Source of the DNA: an uncultured Bacteroidaceae bacterium
GTDB lineage: Bacteria > Bacteroidota > Bacteroidia > Bacteroidales > Bacteroidaceae
DNA length: 21,121 bases
Assembly (NCBI GenBank): GCA_904502185.1
Contig: CAJGDX010000029.1
Location: forward strand, 1 to 21,121
Direction of reading: 5' to 3'
Each line of letters opens with the position of its first letter. The stretch's first letter is position 1. Made by a program: the position numbers and the translations under genes. Below, in pieces: positions 14,539 to 21,121 of the stretch. The notes under the pieces are model-generated. The model did not search any database, had not been told where the DNA came from, and worked only from the letters and a program-made list of their open reading frames with translations.

Positions 14539-16143
14539 TTAACGCTTTTTCTTGGTAAGCAAAGCATCGGTGTTGCGCTCCTTTATAAGCTCCATTGCCT
14601 TTTTCACTGCATCGTCGTCCTCGTTGAAAATCTGGAAGTATTCATTCATGTCCCATAAGTCGCGTGCGAGCAATGCCTTAATCTGTCGACGTATCTGTGG
14701 CAGCGATTTTTTGTATTCCGCTTCATCCTTCAGTTTCACGCTGTCGCGTTCGGCCTGTTTGCGCAGACGCGAAAGCATCTCATCGTCCACTTCGAACTTC
14801 TTGCTGTACTCCTCGAAAGTGGGGTATTTCTGCTTCATTTCGGCGCGTTTGTCGTCGAGGTAGCGCAGTGTGGTCTGTATGATGGTACCTTTGCGAGCAA
14901 GGTCGCGGTGATATTTGGTGTATTTGGTTGTGTCGAGCGAAACGAAGTAGTCGGGCATTATACCTCCGCCACCGTAAACGGTGCGGTTAAGACGTTTGGT
15001 TTGCACCTTCAACGAGTCGGGGAAGTGTATGCTGTCGGCACTCGAAAGCTCGCCACGGTTGTAGCGTTGCATAAGGTCGTCCCTGTATTGTATCGAGTCG
15101 CCATAGGGCTTTTGAATGTTTCTGCCCGATGGGGTGTAGTAGCGTGCGATGGTCAGGCGTATCATAGAACCGTCGGGGAGGTCGAGCGGACGTTGCACAA
15201 GGCCTTTGCCGAAACTGCGTCGACCGACAATGACACCTCGGTCCCAATCCTGTATGGCGCCCGAAAGAATCTCTGCCGCAGAGGCTGTGTTCTCATCCAC
15301 CAGCACCACCAGACGTCCTTTGGTGAAGCGGCCTCCGCCCTTGGCAATGTAGTCGTAGCGAGGGAATACGCGTCCCTGTGTGTAGACGATAAGCTCGTTC
15401 TTGTTAAGGAATTCGTTGGCGATGTCCACAGATGCCTGCAACAATCCGCCACCATTGCTCTGAAGGTCGAGTACAAGGTCGTCCATTCCCAACTGTTTGA
15501 GCGAGTCGAGTTTCTCTACAAATTCGCGGTGTGTCTGCTGACCGAAACTGCTGATGCGTATGTAGCCGCGTTTCTTGTCGAGCATGTATGCCGCATCCAC
15601 GGTGGAAGTGGCTATCTTGTCGCGTATGATGTCGAAGGGTATGGGACGGCTCACTCCGCGACGTACCACCTCGATGTGTACCTGTGTTCCTTTCTTTCCG
15701 CGCAGACGACGCATGATGTCGTAGCGATCCATCTTTACACCTGCAATGGCAGTGTCGTTGACAGATATGATGCGGTCGCCGGGCAGCACACCCAGCTTCT
15801 CCGACGGGCCATTGAGTGTGGGCTGTATGACTACCAGTGTGTCATCTACAATGTTGAACTGTATGCCAATGCCGTCGAAGTTGCCTTGCAGCGACTCCAT
15901 GATGCTTTTCACCTCTTTGGGGTCGGAGTAGGTCGAGTGGGGGTCAAGCTCTTTCAGCATTGCCTTTATGCCTGCCTCTACCATCTTTGCCTCGTTCACG
16001 GTGTCGACGTAGAAGCGGGTTATCATGTTCTCGGTGAGCATCAGTTTGTTCAGCTGCTCGGGGATTGCGCTGCGTTTGCTGTTCTGTGCCATCAGCATCA
16101 GCGGGGCAAGCAGCAACAGTATTATCAGTGTTCTCTTTTTCAT
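14539..16143 (-). CDS. C-terminal processing protease, S41 family (CtpA-like), exported
   Basis: Periplasmic serine protease that trims or degrades substrates through their C-termini. The 534 residues carry a Sec signal (hydrophobic 5-18, cleavage near MAQ 18-20), an N-terminal helical region, a PDZ domain (about 85-165) with GIGIQF and GDRIISVND, and the S41 catalytic core. The Ser-Lys dyad is S288 in ENTASAAE and K313 in RRSFGKG, with Q317 next to it. A charged C-terminal helical extension (about 410-534) ends in KKKR. Nine D-(S/T)-(A/I/L/M/V/T) sequons are present (D47, D101, D130, D213, D349, D370, D376, D404, D467), far more than in cytosolic proteins of the window. It starts 16 nt after coaD and is the last gene of the parE-coaD unit, before a strong terminator. 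Confidence 0.93.
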   Translation of the reverse strand: MKKRTLIILLLLAPLMLMAQNSKRSAIPEQLNKLMLTENMITRFYVDTVNEAKMVEAGIKAMLKELDPHSTYSDPKEVKSIMESLQGNFDGIGIQFNIVDDTLVVIQPTLNGPSEKLGVLPGDRIISVNDTAIAGVKMDRYDIMRRLRGKKGTQVHIEVVRRGVSRPIPFDIIRDKIATSTVDAAYMLDKKRGYIRISSFGQQTHREFVEKLDSLKQLGMDDLVLDLQSNGGGLLQASVDIANEFLNKNELIVYTQGRVFPRYDYIAKGGGRFTKGRLVVLVDENTASAAEILSGAIQDWDRGVIVGRRSFGKGLVQRPLDLPDGSMIRLTIARYYTPSGRNIQKPYGDSIQYRDDLMQRYNRGELSSADSIHFPDSLKVQTKRLNRTVYGGGGIMPDYFVSLDTTKYTKYHRDLARKGTIIQTTLRYLDDKRAEMKQKYPTFEEYSKKFEVDDEMLSRLRKQAERDSVKLKDEAEYKKSLPQIRRQIKALLARDLWDMNEYFQIFNEDDDAVKKAMELIKERNTDALLTKKKR

Positions 16144-16159
16144 CGTTTATCAGAGTTCT

Positions 16160-16600
16160 CTATGGTAAAAAATTACTTACATCCTTTCCGTAGCTCATAA
16201 GCTCACGCACGGCACTGCTGCTGATGGCAGCATGTTGCGGTTCGCTTATCAGCAGCACTGTTTCGATGCCGCTTATTGTGCGGTTGAGGTCGGCAAGGTC
16301 GCGCTCATATTCAAAATCCTTGACACTGCGTATGCCGCGCAGCAGGCAGCATGCTCCCTGCTCTCTGGCAAAATCTGTCGTAAGTCCTTCGTACGATGCA
16401 ACCTCCACGCGCGGTTCGCTGGCGTAGATTTGTTTTATTCTCGCCACTCTCTCCTCTGCGCTGTGAAGATGACTTTTGCCGGAGTTGCGTCCTACTGCAA
16501 CTACTATCTTGTCGAACATTTCGAGTGCGCGCACCACTATCGAGTGGTGACCTATGGTGTATGGGTCGAATGTTCCTGCAAACAGTGCTGTTTTCTCCAT
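16160..16600 (-). CDS. coaD: Pantetheine-phosphate adenylyltransferase
   Basis: Catalyses ATP + 4'-phosphopantetheine to dephospho-CoA + PPi, the penultimate step of CoA synthesis, in the cytosol. From ATG at 16600 the product has 146 residues. GTFDP (9-13) and TIGH (15-18) are the nucleotidyltransferase signature at the same positions as in E. coli CoaD. RGIRSVKDFEYE is the substrate/ATP-binding segment (about 88-99), and ISSSAVREL (about 126-134) is the C-terminal ATP-binding motif. The frame stays open upstream to 16648, but that extension (MWWKRTRPTT...) is unlike CoaD and would overlap parE by about 40 nt, so 16600 is preferred. It sits 7 nt after parE and 16 nt before the protease gene. 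Confidence 0.95.
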   Translation of the reverse strand: MEKTALFAGTFDPYTIGHHSIVVRALEMFDKIVVAVGRNSGKSHLHSAEERVARIKQIYASEPRVEVASYEGLTTDFAREQGACCLLRGIRSVKDFEYERDLADLNRTISGIETVLLISEPQHAAISSSAVRELMSYGKDVSNFLP

Positions 16601-16607
16601 TTTGGAA

Positions 16608-18551
16608 TTATTGGTTTTCGTCGTTGGTCTTGTCCTCTTCCACCACAAGGTTGTTTATGATGAAGTTCTGGCGCTCCATGGTGTTCTTGTCCATGTAGTA
16701 ACGCAGCAGTTCGTCAACCTTGTCGTCCTTGTGCATGGTTACACGTTCGAGTCGCATTTCGGGGCCAATGAAGCCGCGGAACTCGTCGGGCGATATCTCT
16801 CCCAATCCTTTGAATCGTGTAATCTCGGGGTTGGGCGAGAGCTTTTCGATGGCCTTGATGCGCTCCTCTTCGCTGTAGCAGTAGATGGTCTCGAATTCTC
16901 CCTTCTTCTTGTCGTCGGCAGCACCCTTCTTGCCACGTGTAGCCTTGCGTTTGTTGCGCACGCGGAAAAGCGGTGTCTGCAATATGTAGACGTGTCCTTT
17001 TTTAATAAGCTCCGGGAAGAATTGCAGGAAGAAGGTTATCAGCAGCAGGCGTATGTGCATGCCGTCGACATCGGCATCGGTTGCCACTATCACCTTGTTG
17101 TAGCGCAGACCTTCAAGTCCATCCTCGATGTTCAGGGCCGCCTGCAACAGGTTGAACTCCTCATTCTGGTAGACCACTGCTCGGCTCAGTCCATAGGTGT
17201 TGAGCGGCTTTCCGCGCAGGCTGAACACGGCCTGTGTGTTTGTGTCGCGGCTCTTGGTGATGGAACCGCTTGCCGAGTCACCCTCGGTGATGAAGATGCT
17301 GCTCTCCTCCTGACGGTCGCCTTTGGGGTCGTTCAGGTGTATGCGGCAGTCGCGCAGCTTTCGGTTGTGCAGGTTCACCTTCTTTGCCTTTTCGCGTGCG
17401 GTCTTTGCGAGTCCCGACAGCTCTTTGCGCTCCTTCTCCGATGCGGTAATCTTGCGCAACATCTCTTCGCTGATGTCGGGGTTTCTGTGCAGGAAGTTGT
17501 CGAGCTCTACCTTTATGAAGTCGCCGATAAATTTCTTTACACTGACACCACCGGGCGACATGTACAGCGAACCCAGCTTTATTTTTGTCTGGCTCTCGAA
17601 CATAGGCTCTTCGACGTTCACTGCGATGGCAGCAACCATTCCGTTACGTATGTCGCTGTACTCGAAATTCTTGGCTGTGAAGAAGTCGTGTATGGTGGAT
17701 GCAACAAGCTCCTTGAATGCACTCTGGTGTGTTCCACCCTGTGAGGTGTGCTGTCCGTTGACAAACGAGTAGTACTCCTCGCCATACTGCTCGGCGTGGG
17801 TGATGGCAATCTCTATGTCCTCTCCTTTGAGGTGAATGATGGGGTAGAGTCCATCGCTGGTCATGTTGTCGGTGAGAAGGTCTGCAAGACCGTTGCGCGA
17901 CAGAATGCGCTTGCCGTTGTATAGTATTGTCAGTCCTGTGTTCAGATAGGTGTAGTTGCGGAGCATTGTTTCGATGAATGCGTCGCGGAACTCGTATCCA
18001 GCGAACAGCTCGGGGTCGGGTGTGAATGAGATATATGTTCCGTTCTCGTCGTTTGTCTCCTCTTTGCGGTCGTCAACAAGTATACCCTTCTCGAAACTGA
18101 CGATGCGTACAGTGCCTTCGCGGTAGCTGCGCGCTTCGAAACGGCTGCTGGTGGCATTTACCGCCTTCAGACCCACACCGTTCAGACCGACAGACTTCTT
18201 GAATGCCTTGCTGTCGTACTTTCCTCCGGTGTTCAGCATGCTGACTGCCTCCACCAGTTTGCCCTGAGGGATTCCGCGTCCGTAGTCGCGTATGGTGACG
18301 CTTTTGTTCTCTATGACGTCAATCTCGATGCGCTTGCCGGCATTCATCTTGAACTCGTCGATGCTGTTGTCGATGACCTCCTTCAGCAGCACGTATATTC
18401 CGTCCTCGCTCTGTGAACCGTCACCCAGTCGTCCTATATACATACCCGGACGGGTACGTATATGCTCCATATCATTCAGGTGGCGTATGTTGTCCTCGGT
18501 GTATTCCACCGACTCTTGCACGTTATTGTCGAGAAAAATATTTTCGTCCAT
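16608..18551 (-). CDS. parE: DNA topoisomerase IV subunit B (type IIA)
   Basis: ATPase subunit of the type IIA topoisomerase that decatenates daughter chromosomes, partner of ParC (not in this window). Of 647 residues, the GHKL ATPase domain shows RPGMYIGRLGDGSQ (34-47), E58/N62 in KEVIDNSIDE, D89 in RDYGRGIP, the glycine-rich lid VGLNGVGLKA (121-130) and K323 in QTKIKLG. The TOPRIM domain has EGDSASG (423-429) and DADVDG (492-497). A lysine-rich insert, residues about 533-551, interrupts the region after PLFRV. The sequence around RPGMYIG resembles ParE more than the GyrB form (RKRPAMYIG), so I call topoisomerase IV. No promoter or terminator is evident in the 59-bp gap to the GNAT gene, so it may be read from the antiporter promoter. 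Confidence 0.92.
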   Translation of the reverse strand: MDENIFLDNNVQESVEYTEDNIRHLNDMEHIRTRPGMYIGRLGDGSQSEDGIYVLLKEVIDNSIDEFKMNAGKRIEIDVIENKSVTIRDYGRGIPQGKLVEAVSMLNTGGKYDSKAFKKSVGLNGVGLKAVNATSSRFEARSYREGTVRIVSFEKGILVDDRKEETNDENGTYISFTPDPELFAGYEFRDAFIETMLRNYTYLNTGLTILYNGKRILSRNGLADLLTDNMTSDGLYPIIHLKGEDIEIAITHAEQYGEEYYSFVNGQHTSQGGTHQSAFKELVASTIHDFFTAKNFEYSDIRNGMVAAIAVNVEEPMFESQTKIKLGSLYMSPGGVSVKKFIGDFIKVELDNFLHRNPDISEEMLRKITASEKERKELSGLAKTAREKAKKVNLHNRKLRDCRIHLNDPKGDRQEESSIFITEGDSASGSITKSRDTNTQAVFSLRGKPLNTYGLSRAVVYQNEEFNLLQAALNIEDGLEGLRYNKVIVATDADVDGMHIRLLLITFFLQFFPELIKKGHVYILQTPLFRVRNKRKATRGKKGAADDKKKGEFETIYCYSEEERIKAIEKLSPNPEITRFKGLGEISPDEFRGFIGPEMRLERVTMHKDDKVDELLRYYMDKNTMERQNFIINNLVVEEDKTNDENQ

Positions 18552-18610
18552 CTGAGAAACTTTTTTATTAGTTTGTTTATGAAATGAATCTCTTTTTTAT
18601 GTACAATGCA

Positions 18611-19747
18611 CTATTGTGCTATTGATTTTTTGTATGCTCTGCGGCGCTTGTGCTGCTCTTTTTCGAAAAGTTCCCACTGTGCCTGCACCTTGTTGTTGCT
18701 CTCAAGCTCGGGATTAGTCTCCACATCCTTGAATCCCATCTTTACATAGTTGGGGAGTATGTTGTTTATAATTATTGCATTCACTCCCTTGCCCTGGTAT
18801 TCTGGAGAGATGGCCACAATAAGGAAGTCGAGGCGGGTGGGGCGCTTAATGAACAGCGCCTTGAGTATGTGGAACCAGCCGAAGGGGAAGAGTTTACCCT
18901 TAGCCTTCTGCAATGCCTCGGAAAGCGAGGTGATGGTGATTCCTACTCCTATGAGTTTTTCCTCCTTGTTGGCGATGAGGGTTATCATGCGCCTGTCGAC
19001 AAGGGGAAGGTACATCTTTATGTACTGCTCTATCTGCTTGTTGCTCAGTTCGGAGAATCCGTAGAGCGGTGCGTAGCTGCGGTTGATAAGGTCGAAAATC
19101 TCTTTGCCGTAGCGGCGTTCAAGTTCGCGGTTCGACTTGAACTGCATGGTCTTCAGTTCGAATCTCTTGGCAACCATGTTTGCTATGCGCTCAATCTTCT
19201 CTGGTGTCTTTTCGGGAACCTTGATAAGCAACTCTATCCAGTCGGTCTCCTTTGCATATCCCAGCTTTTCGAGGTGTTCAGGGTAGTAGGGGTAATTGTA
19301 TATGGTAGCCATGGTGCTAAGGCGGTCGAATCCCTCAATGAGCATACCCTCGGGGTCGAGGTCGGTGAATCCCAGTGGGCCTTGAACCTCGGTCATTCCA
19401 CGTTGGCGTCCCCACTTCTCGACGCTCTCCAACAGAGCTTTCGACACCTCGATGTCGTCAATAAAGTCTATCCATCCGAAACGTACAGCCTTTACACCCC
19501 ACTTTTCGTTTGCGCGGCGGTTGATGATGGCAGCCACGCGTCCCACAATCTCTCCATTGCGCATGGCAAGGAAATATTCCGCTTCGCAGAACTCAAACGC
19601 CGGATTGCGCTTGCCGTCCAGTGTGTTCAACATATCCTCGTAAAGGTCGGGGACAGAGTAGGGGTTACCCTTATATAGTTCATAGTTGAAGCGTATGAAC
19701 TGTTTCAGTTGTTTGCGTGTGCTGACGGGGACTATATTTATTGCCAT
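18611..19747 (-). CDS. GNAT-like N-acyltransferase (YghO-like), function unknown
   Basis: Protein of 378 residues with features of the GCN5-related acetyltransferase fold, probably cytosolic. An N-terminal part (about 1-130) contains FNYELYKGNPYSVPDLYEDM and the GNAT-like strand EYFLAMRNGEIVGRVAAI (57-74). A C-terminal part includes LIGVGITITSLSEAL and the acetyl-CoA-loop-like VAISPEYQGKGVNAII (about 312-327), matching the Q/R-x-x-G-x-G/A pattern. This suggests two GNAT-like halves. Similar proteins are widespread in Bacteroidetes and resemble E. coli YghO, but I know of no established substrate. It starts 12 nt after the antiporter gene, so the two are almost surely co-transcribed. Codon use and base composition look native. 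Confidence 0.75.
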   Translation of the reverse strand: MAINIVPVSTRKQLKQFIRFNYELYKGNPYSVPDLYEDMLNTLDGKRNPAFEFCEAEYFLAMRNGEIVGRVAAIINRRANEKWGVKAVRFGWIDFIDDIEVSKALLESVEKWGRQRGMTEVQGPLGFTDLDPEGMLIEGFDRLSTMATIYNYPYYPEHLEKLGYAKETDWIELLIKVPEKTPEKIERIANMVAKRFELKTMQFKSNRELERRYGKEIFDLINRSYAPLYGFSELSNKQIEQYIKMYLPLVDRRMITLIANKEEKLIGVGITITSLSEALQKAKGKLFPFGWFHILKALFIKRPTRLDFLIVAISPEYQGKGVNAIIINNILPNYVKMGFKDVETNPELESNNKVQAQWELFEKEQHKRRRAYKKSIAQ

Positions 19748-19759
19748 GTTTGCAGGTGT

Positions 19760-20722
19760 TTAGTTTCTTAGGATGAGGTAGGTGGTGTATGCAATATAGC
19801 AGCAAATGAGTGCTGCACCCTCGGCGCGGTTTATTGTGTTTTTTCCGAAGAATTTGCCAACAGCGTATAATATGATGGCGCTTGCTATCAGAACATAAAA
19901 ATCGACGTAGTTGAATTGCGAAAGCTCTATCGGGCATATTGTTGCAGTGCAACCAATGATAAAGAAAATGTTGAGGATGTTGCTTCCCAATACATTTCCC
20001 AATGCGATGCCCACGTTCCCTTTGCGAGCCGCGTTGACAGATACTGCAAGTTCGGGGAGCGAACTTCCTGCCGACACAATGGTAATACCGATGATGGCTT
20101 CGGAAAGTCCGAATGCCAATGCTATTTCTGTCGCTGCATCCACAAACAGGTTGCCGCCACCTATCAGGCAGGTCAATCCTCCGGCAATGTACAGCAGAAT
20201 CTTGCCCATGCCCATAGTAACCCCCTCTTTGCCTTCGCCTTCGTTGTCATCATTGGTGATTGAGAATGTGTAACGGATGAATACAGCAAGGAAGCATAGA
20301 AGCAATAATCCGCCGTTACGGGTGATGTACTGCCTCTCGCCACTCTCGGCAAAAAGCATGCCTCCCGCCGCCAATGTCAGTGCAATGGCCGAAAGAAGGT
20401 TGAAAGGAATCTCGCGCGACAGCATCTTTGCGTTGAATTTTATAGGCGATATAAGGGCTGCAACTCCAAGTATAAGCAGAGTATTGAATATATTGCTGCC
20501 AATAATATTGCCGAGCGAAATACCCGAACTGCCCTTAAGTGCCGAACCAAGACTGATAACAAATTCGGGCAACGAAGTACCAAGCGCAACAATTGTCAGT
20601 CCAATGACAAGTTCGCTTATGTTGAAACGTCGCGCAAGAGCCGACGCACCATCAGTCAGCAGATTCGCGCCCAAAAGGATGATTGCCAGTCCGCCGATAA
20701 ACAATAAAATTGATATAATCAT
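19760..20722 (-). CDS. Calcium/sodium antiporter, CaCA family (YrbG-like)
   Basis: Inner-membrane cation exchanger, predicted to move Ca2+ against Na+ or H+. The 320 residues show the internal duplication of the family. The first alpha repeat has GTSLPEF (48-54, acidic E53) and GNIIGSNIFN (71-80). The second has GSSLPELAVS (219-228, E224) and GNVLGSNILN (242-251). About ten hydrophobic helices are present, with a short acidic cytoplasmic linker NDDNEGEGKEG (157-167) in the middle. The ATG is 22 nt downstream of a strong promoter -7 box. No SD is seen, as is usual here. It is followed after 12 nt by the GNAT-like gene. The physiological ion is not certain from sequence. Confidence 0.92.
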   Translation of the reverse strand: MIISILLFIGGLAIILLGANLLTDGASALARRFNISELVIGLTIVALGTSLPEFVISLGSALKGSSGISLGNIIGSNIFNTLLILGVAALISPIKFNAKMLSREIPFNLLSAIALTLAAGGMLFAESGERQYITRNGGLLLLCFLAVFIRYTFSITNDDNEGEGKEGVTMGMGKILLYIAGGLTCLIGGGNLFVDAATEIALAFGLSEAIIGITIVSAGSSLPELAVSVNAARKGNVGIALGNVLGSNILNIFFIIGCTATICPIELSQFNYVDFYVLIASAIILYAVGKFFGKNTINRAEGAALICCYIAYTTYLILRN

Positions 20723-20743
20723 GATTTTTACCTTTTAAGGAAG

Positions 20744-20777
20744 CAAAGATAGTGCAAGCCGAGTGATAAAAAAACAA
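20744..20777 (-). promoter_or_regulatory. Promoter of the antiporter transcription unit
   Basis: Minus strand: -7 box TATCTTTG (complement of 20744-20751) and a TTG at the complement of 20775-20777, 23 nt apart, within the range seen for the Bacteroidetes primary promoter. Transcription would start near 20737, leaving a leader of about 15 nt. The core aaagatagtgcaagccg (20745-20761) is identical to the last part of the 33-bp repeats upstream. Confidence 0.7.
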
Positions 20778-20794
20778 GCTAGCTTGATTTTTTT
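20768..20794. terminator. Symmetric A7-palindrome-T7 element, possible bidirectional terminator
   Basis: Seven As (20768-20774), a perfect 12-bp palindrome caagctagcttg (20775-20786), one A, then seven Ts (20788-20794). It can fold as a hairpin with a U-run on either strand. It overlaps the -33 part of the antiporter promoter, so it may insulate that promoter from transcription arriving from the tRNA-Asp side. Confidence 0.45.
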
Positions 20795-20803
20795 GTCCGA
20801 GGC

Positions 20804-20961
20804 GCAGCCTATCTTATCAAAAGATAGTGCAAGCCGCTATAAATACAGTTGCAAGTTGCTTTTTGCAGCCTATCTTATCAAAAGATAGTGCAAGCCGCTA
20901 TGAATTATAGTTGCAAGTTCCTTTTTTTGCAGCCTATCTTATCAAAAGATAGTGCAAGCCG
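20804..20961. repeat. Three tandemly spaced copies of a 33-bp palindrome-containing repeat
   Basis: Identical 33-bp units at 20804-20836, 20865-20897 and 20929-20961, each containing the dyad ctatctt/aagatag and ending in agtgcaagccg. The 28- and 31-nt spacers are also related to each other (both have gttgcaagtt followed by a T-run), so the true period is 61-64 bp. A truncated fourth core lies at 20745-20761 within the antiporter promoter. On the minus strand each unit reads TTGCACTATCTTTTG, close to a -7 box. Together with the flanking elements this fills the gene-free stretch 20723-21043. Confidence 0.9.
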
Positions 20962-21009
20962 TTGCTTTGCAAAGAACCCTGACCCCAGGGGGCGCGGGCT
21001 ATATGTATA

Positions 21010-21042
21010 TAAAACAAAGAAGAAACCTTTCGGTTTCTTCTT
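21010..21042 (-). terminator. Terminator of tRNA-Asp
   Basis: Perfect 11-bp stem (arms 21017-21027 and 21032-21042) with a GAAA tetraloop in minus-strand RNA, followed by UUGUUUU. It begins one base after the discriminator position of the tRNA, a compact factor-independent terminator. Confidence 0.88.
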
Positions 21043-21043
21043 G

Positions 21044-21117
21044 CGGTGCGTACGGGACTCGAACCCGTGACCCCATGCGTGACAGGCATGTATTCTAACC
21101 AACTGAACTAACGCACC
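21044..21117 (-). tRNA. tRNA-Asp (anticodon GTC)
   Basis: Cloverleaf on the minus strand. The acceptor stem is GGTGCGT/ACGCACC with discriminator G at 21044. The D-arm is GTTCAGTTGGTTAGAAT, the anticodon stem CATGC/GCATG with loop CTGTCAC (anticodon GTC), and the T-stem ACGGG/CCCGT with loop TTCGAGT. CCA is not encoded. It lies 4 bp from the right edge, so its promoter and any co-transcribed tRNAs are outside the window. Confidence 0.96.
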
Positions 21118-21121
21118 ATTA

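Noticed and set aside
14908..16200. 430-codon open frame on the plus strand
   Set aside because: Antisense to the S41 protease gene, whose signal peptide, PDZ domain and Ser-Lys dyad are all clear. The plus-strand product has no recognisable domain.
16601..16648. Sixteen-codon N-terminal extension of CoaD
   Set aside because: It would overlap the end of parE and does not resemble CoaD. The usual CoaD N-terminus begins at the internal ATG at 16600.
16554..17744. 396-codon open frame on the plus strand
   Set aside because: Antisense to the parE and coaD genes, both with complete family motifs. The frame is open only as a by-product of codon bias.
18650..19678. 342-codon open frame on the plus strand
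   Set aside because: Antisense to the GNAT-like gene, with no family resemblance and no promoter.
20804..20961. CRISPR array
   Set aside because: There are only three repeats, the spacers resemble one another, the repeat is part of a 61-64 bp tandem unit, and no cas gene is present.
20977..20990. GC-rich ccctg/caggg hairpin downstream of tRNA-Asp
   Set aside because: It has only a 5-bp stem and no U-run. The tRNA already has a stronger terminator at 21010-21042.

Overview
The window reads as a chromosomal segment from a member of the Bacteroidales (Bacteroidetes). Evidence: promoter boxes fit the Bacteroidetes TTTG / TAnnTTTG pattern; start codons lack a convincing Shine-Dalgarno; MetG, ParE, CoaD, the S41 protease and a large YfhO-type protein have Bacteroidetes-like sequences; and neither tRNA encodes its CCA end. 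Every gene I can support lies on the minus strand, so the window is described from high to low coordinates in the direction of transcription. Genus and species cannot be fixed from the sequence alone.

Right part (21121 to 14539). A tRNA-Asp(GTC) with a textbook terminator is followed by a roughly 320-bp gene-free stretch. That stretch holds three copies of a 33-bp palindrome-containing repeat at 61 and 64 bp spacing, an A7-palindrome-T7 element and a promoter. Then come a CaCA-type Na+/Ca2+ antiporter, a GNAT-like protein of unknown role, parE (topoisomerase IV subunit B), coaD and a periplasmic C-terminal processing protease (S41), closed by a strong hairpin terminator at 14442-14478.

Middle (14318 to 2159, running into 1507). 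A promoter-like box precedes metG. Twenty-one nucleotides after metG begins a tightly packed glycan-assembly block: a Wzx-type flippase, two GT4-like glycosyltransferases, an 818-residue YfhO-family GT-C membrane protein, a GT2 glycosyltransferase and an aminopeptidase P. Several junctions are 4-nt ATGA overlaps. After a terminator-like hairpin at 3709-3748 come a second GT-C (GT39/ArnT-like) membrane glycosyltransferase and an exported VanX/DdpX-type D,D-dipeptidase. Cytoplasmic glycosyltransferases, a flippase and two periplasm-facing GT-C enzymes fit assembly, flipping and transfer of a lipid-linked glycan. My leading hypothesis is a locus of the Bacteroidetes general protein O-glycosylation (lfg) type. 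In support, the exported protease CtpA in the same window carries nine D-(S/T)-(A/I/L/M/V/T) sequons, while clearly cytosolic proteins here carry none or one.

Left end (1372 to 1). A tRNA-Leu(TAG) with a clear promoter is followed by a strong hairpin with a U-run, then the first 370 codons of an AT-rich tyrosine recombinase gene that runs off the left edge. This is the usual arrangement of an integrative element inserted at a tRNA 3' end, so position about 1291 is probably the boundary between chromosome and mobile element.
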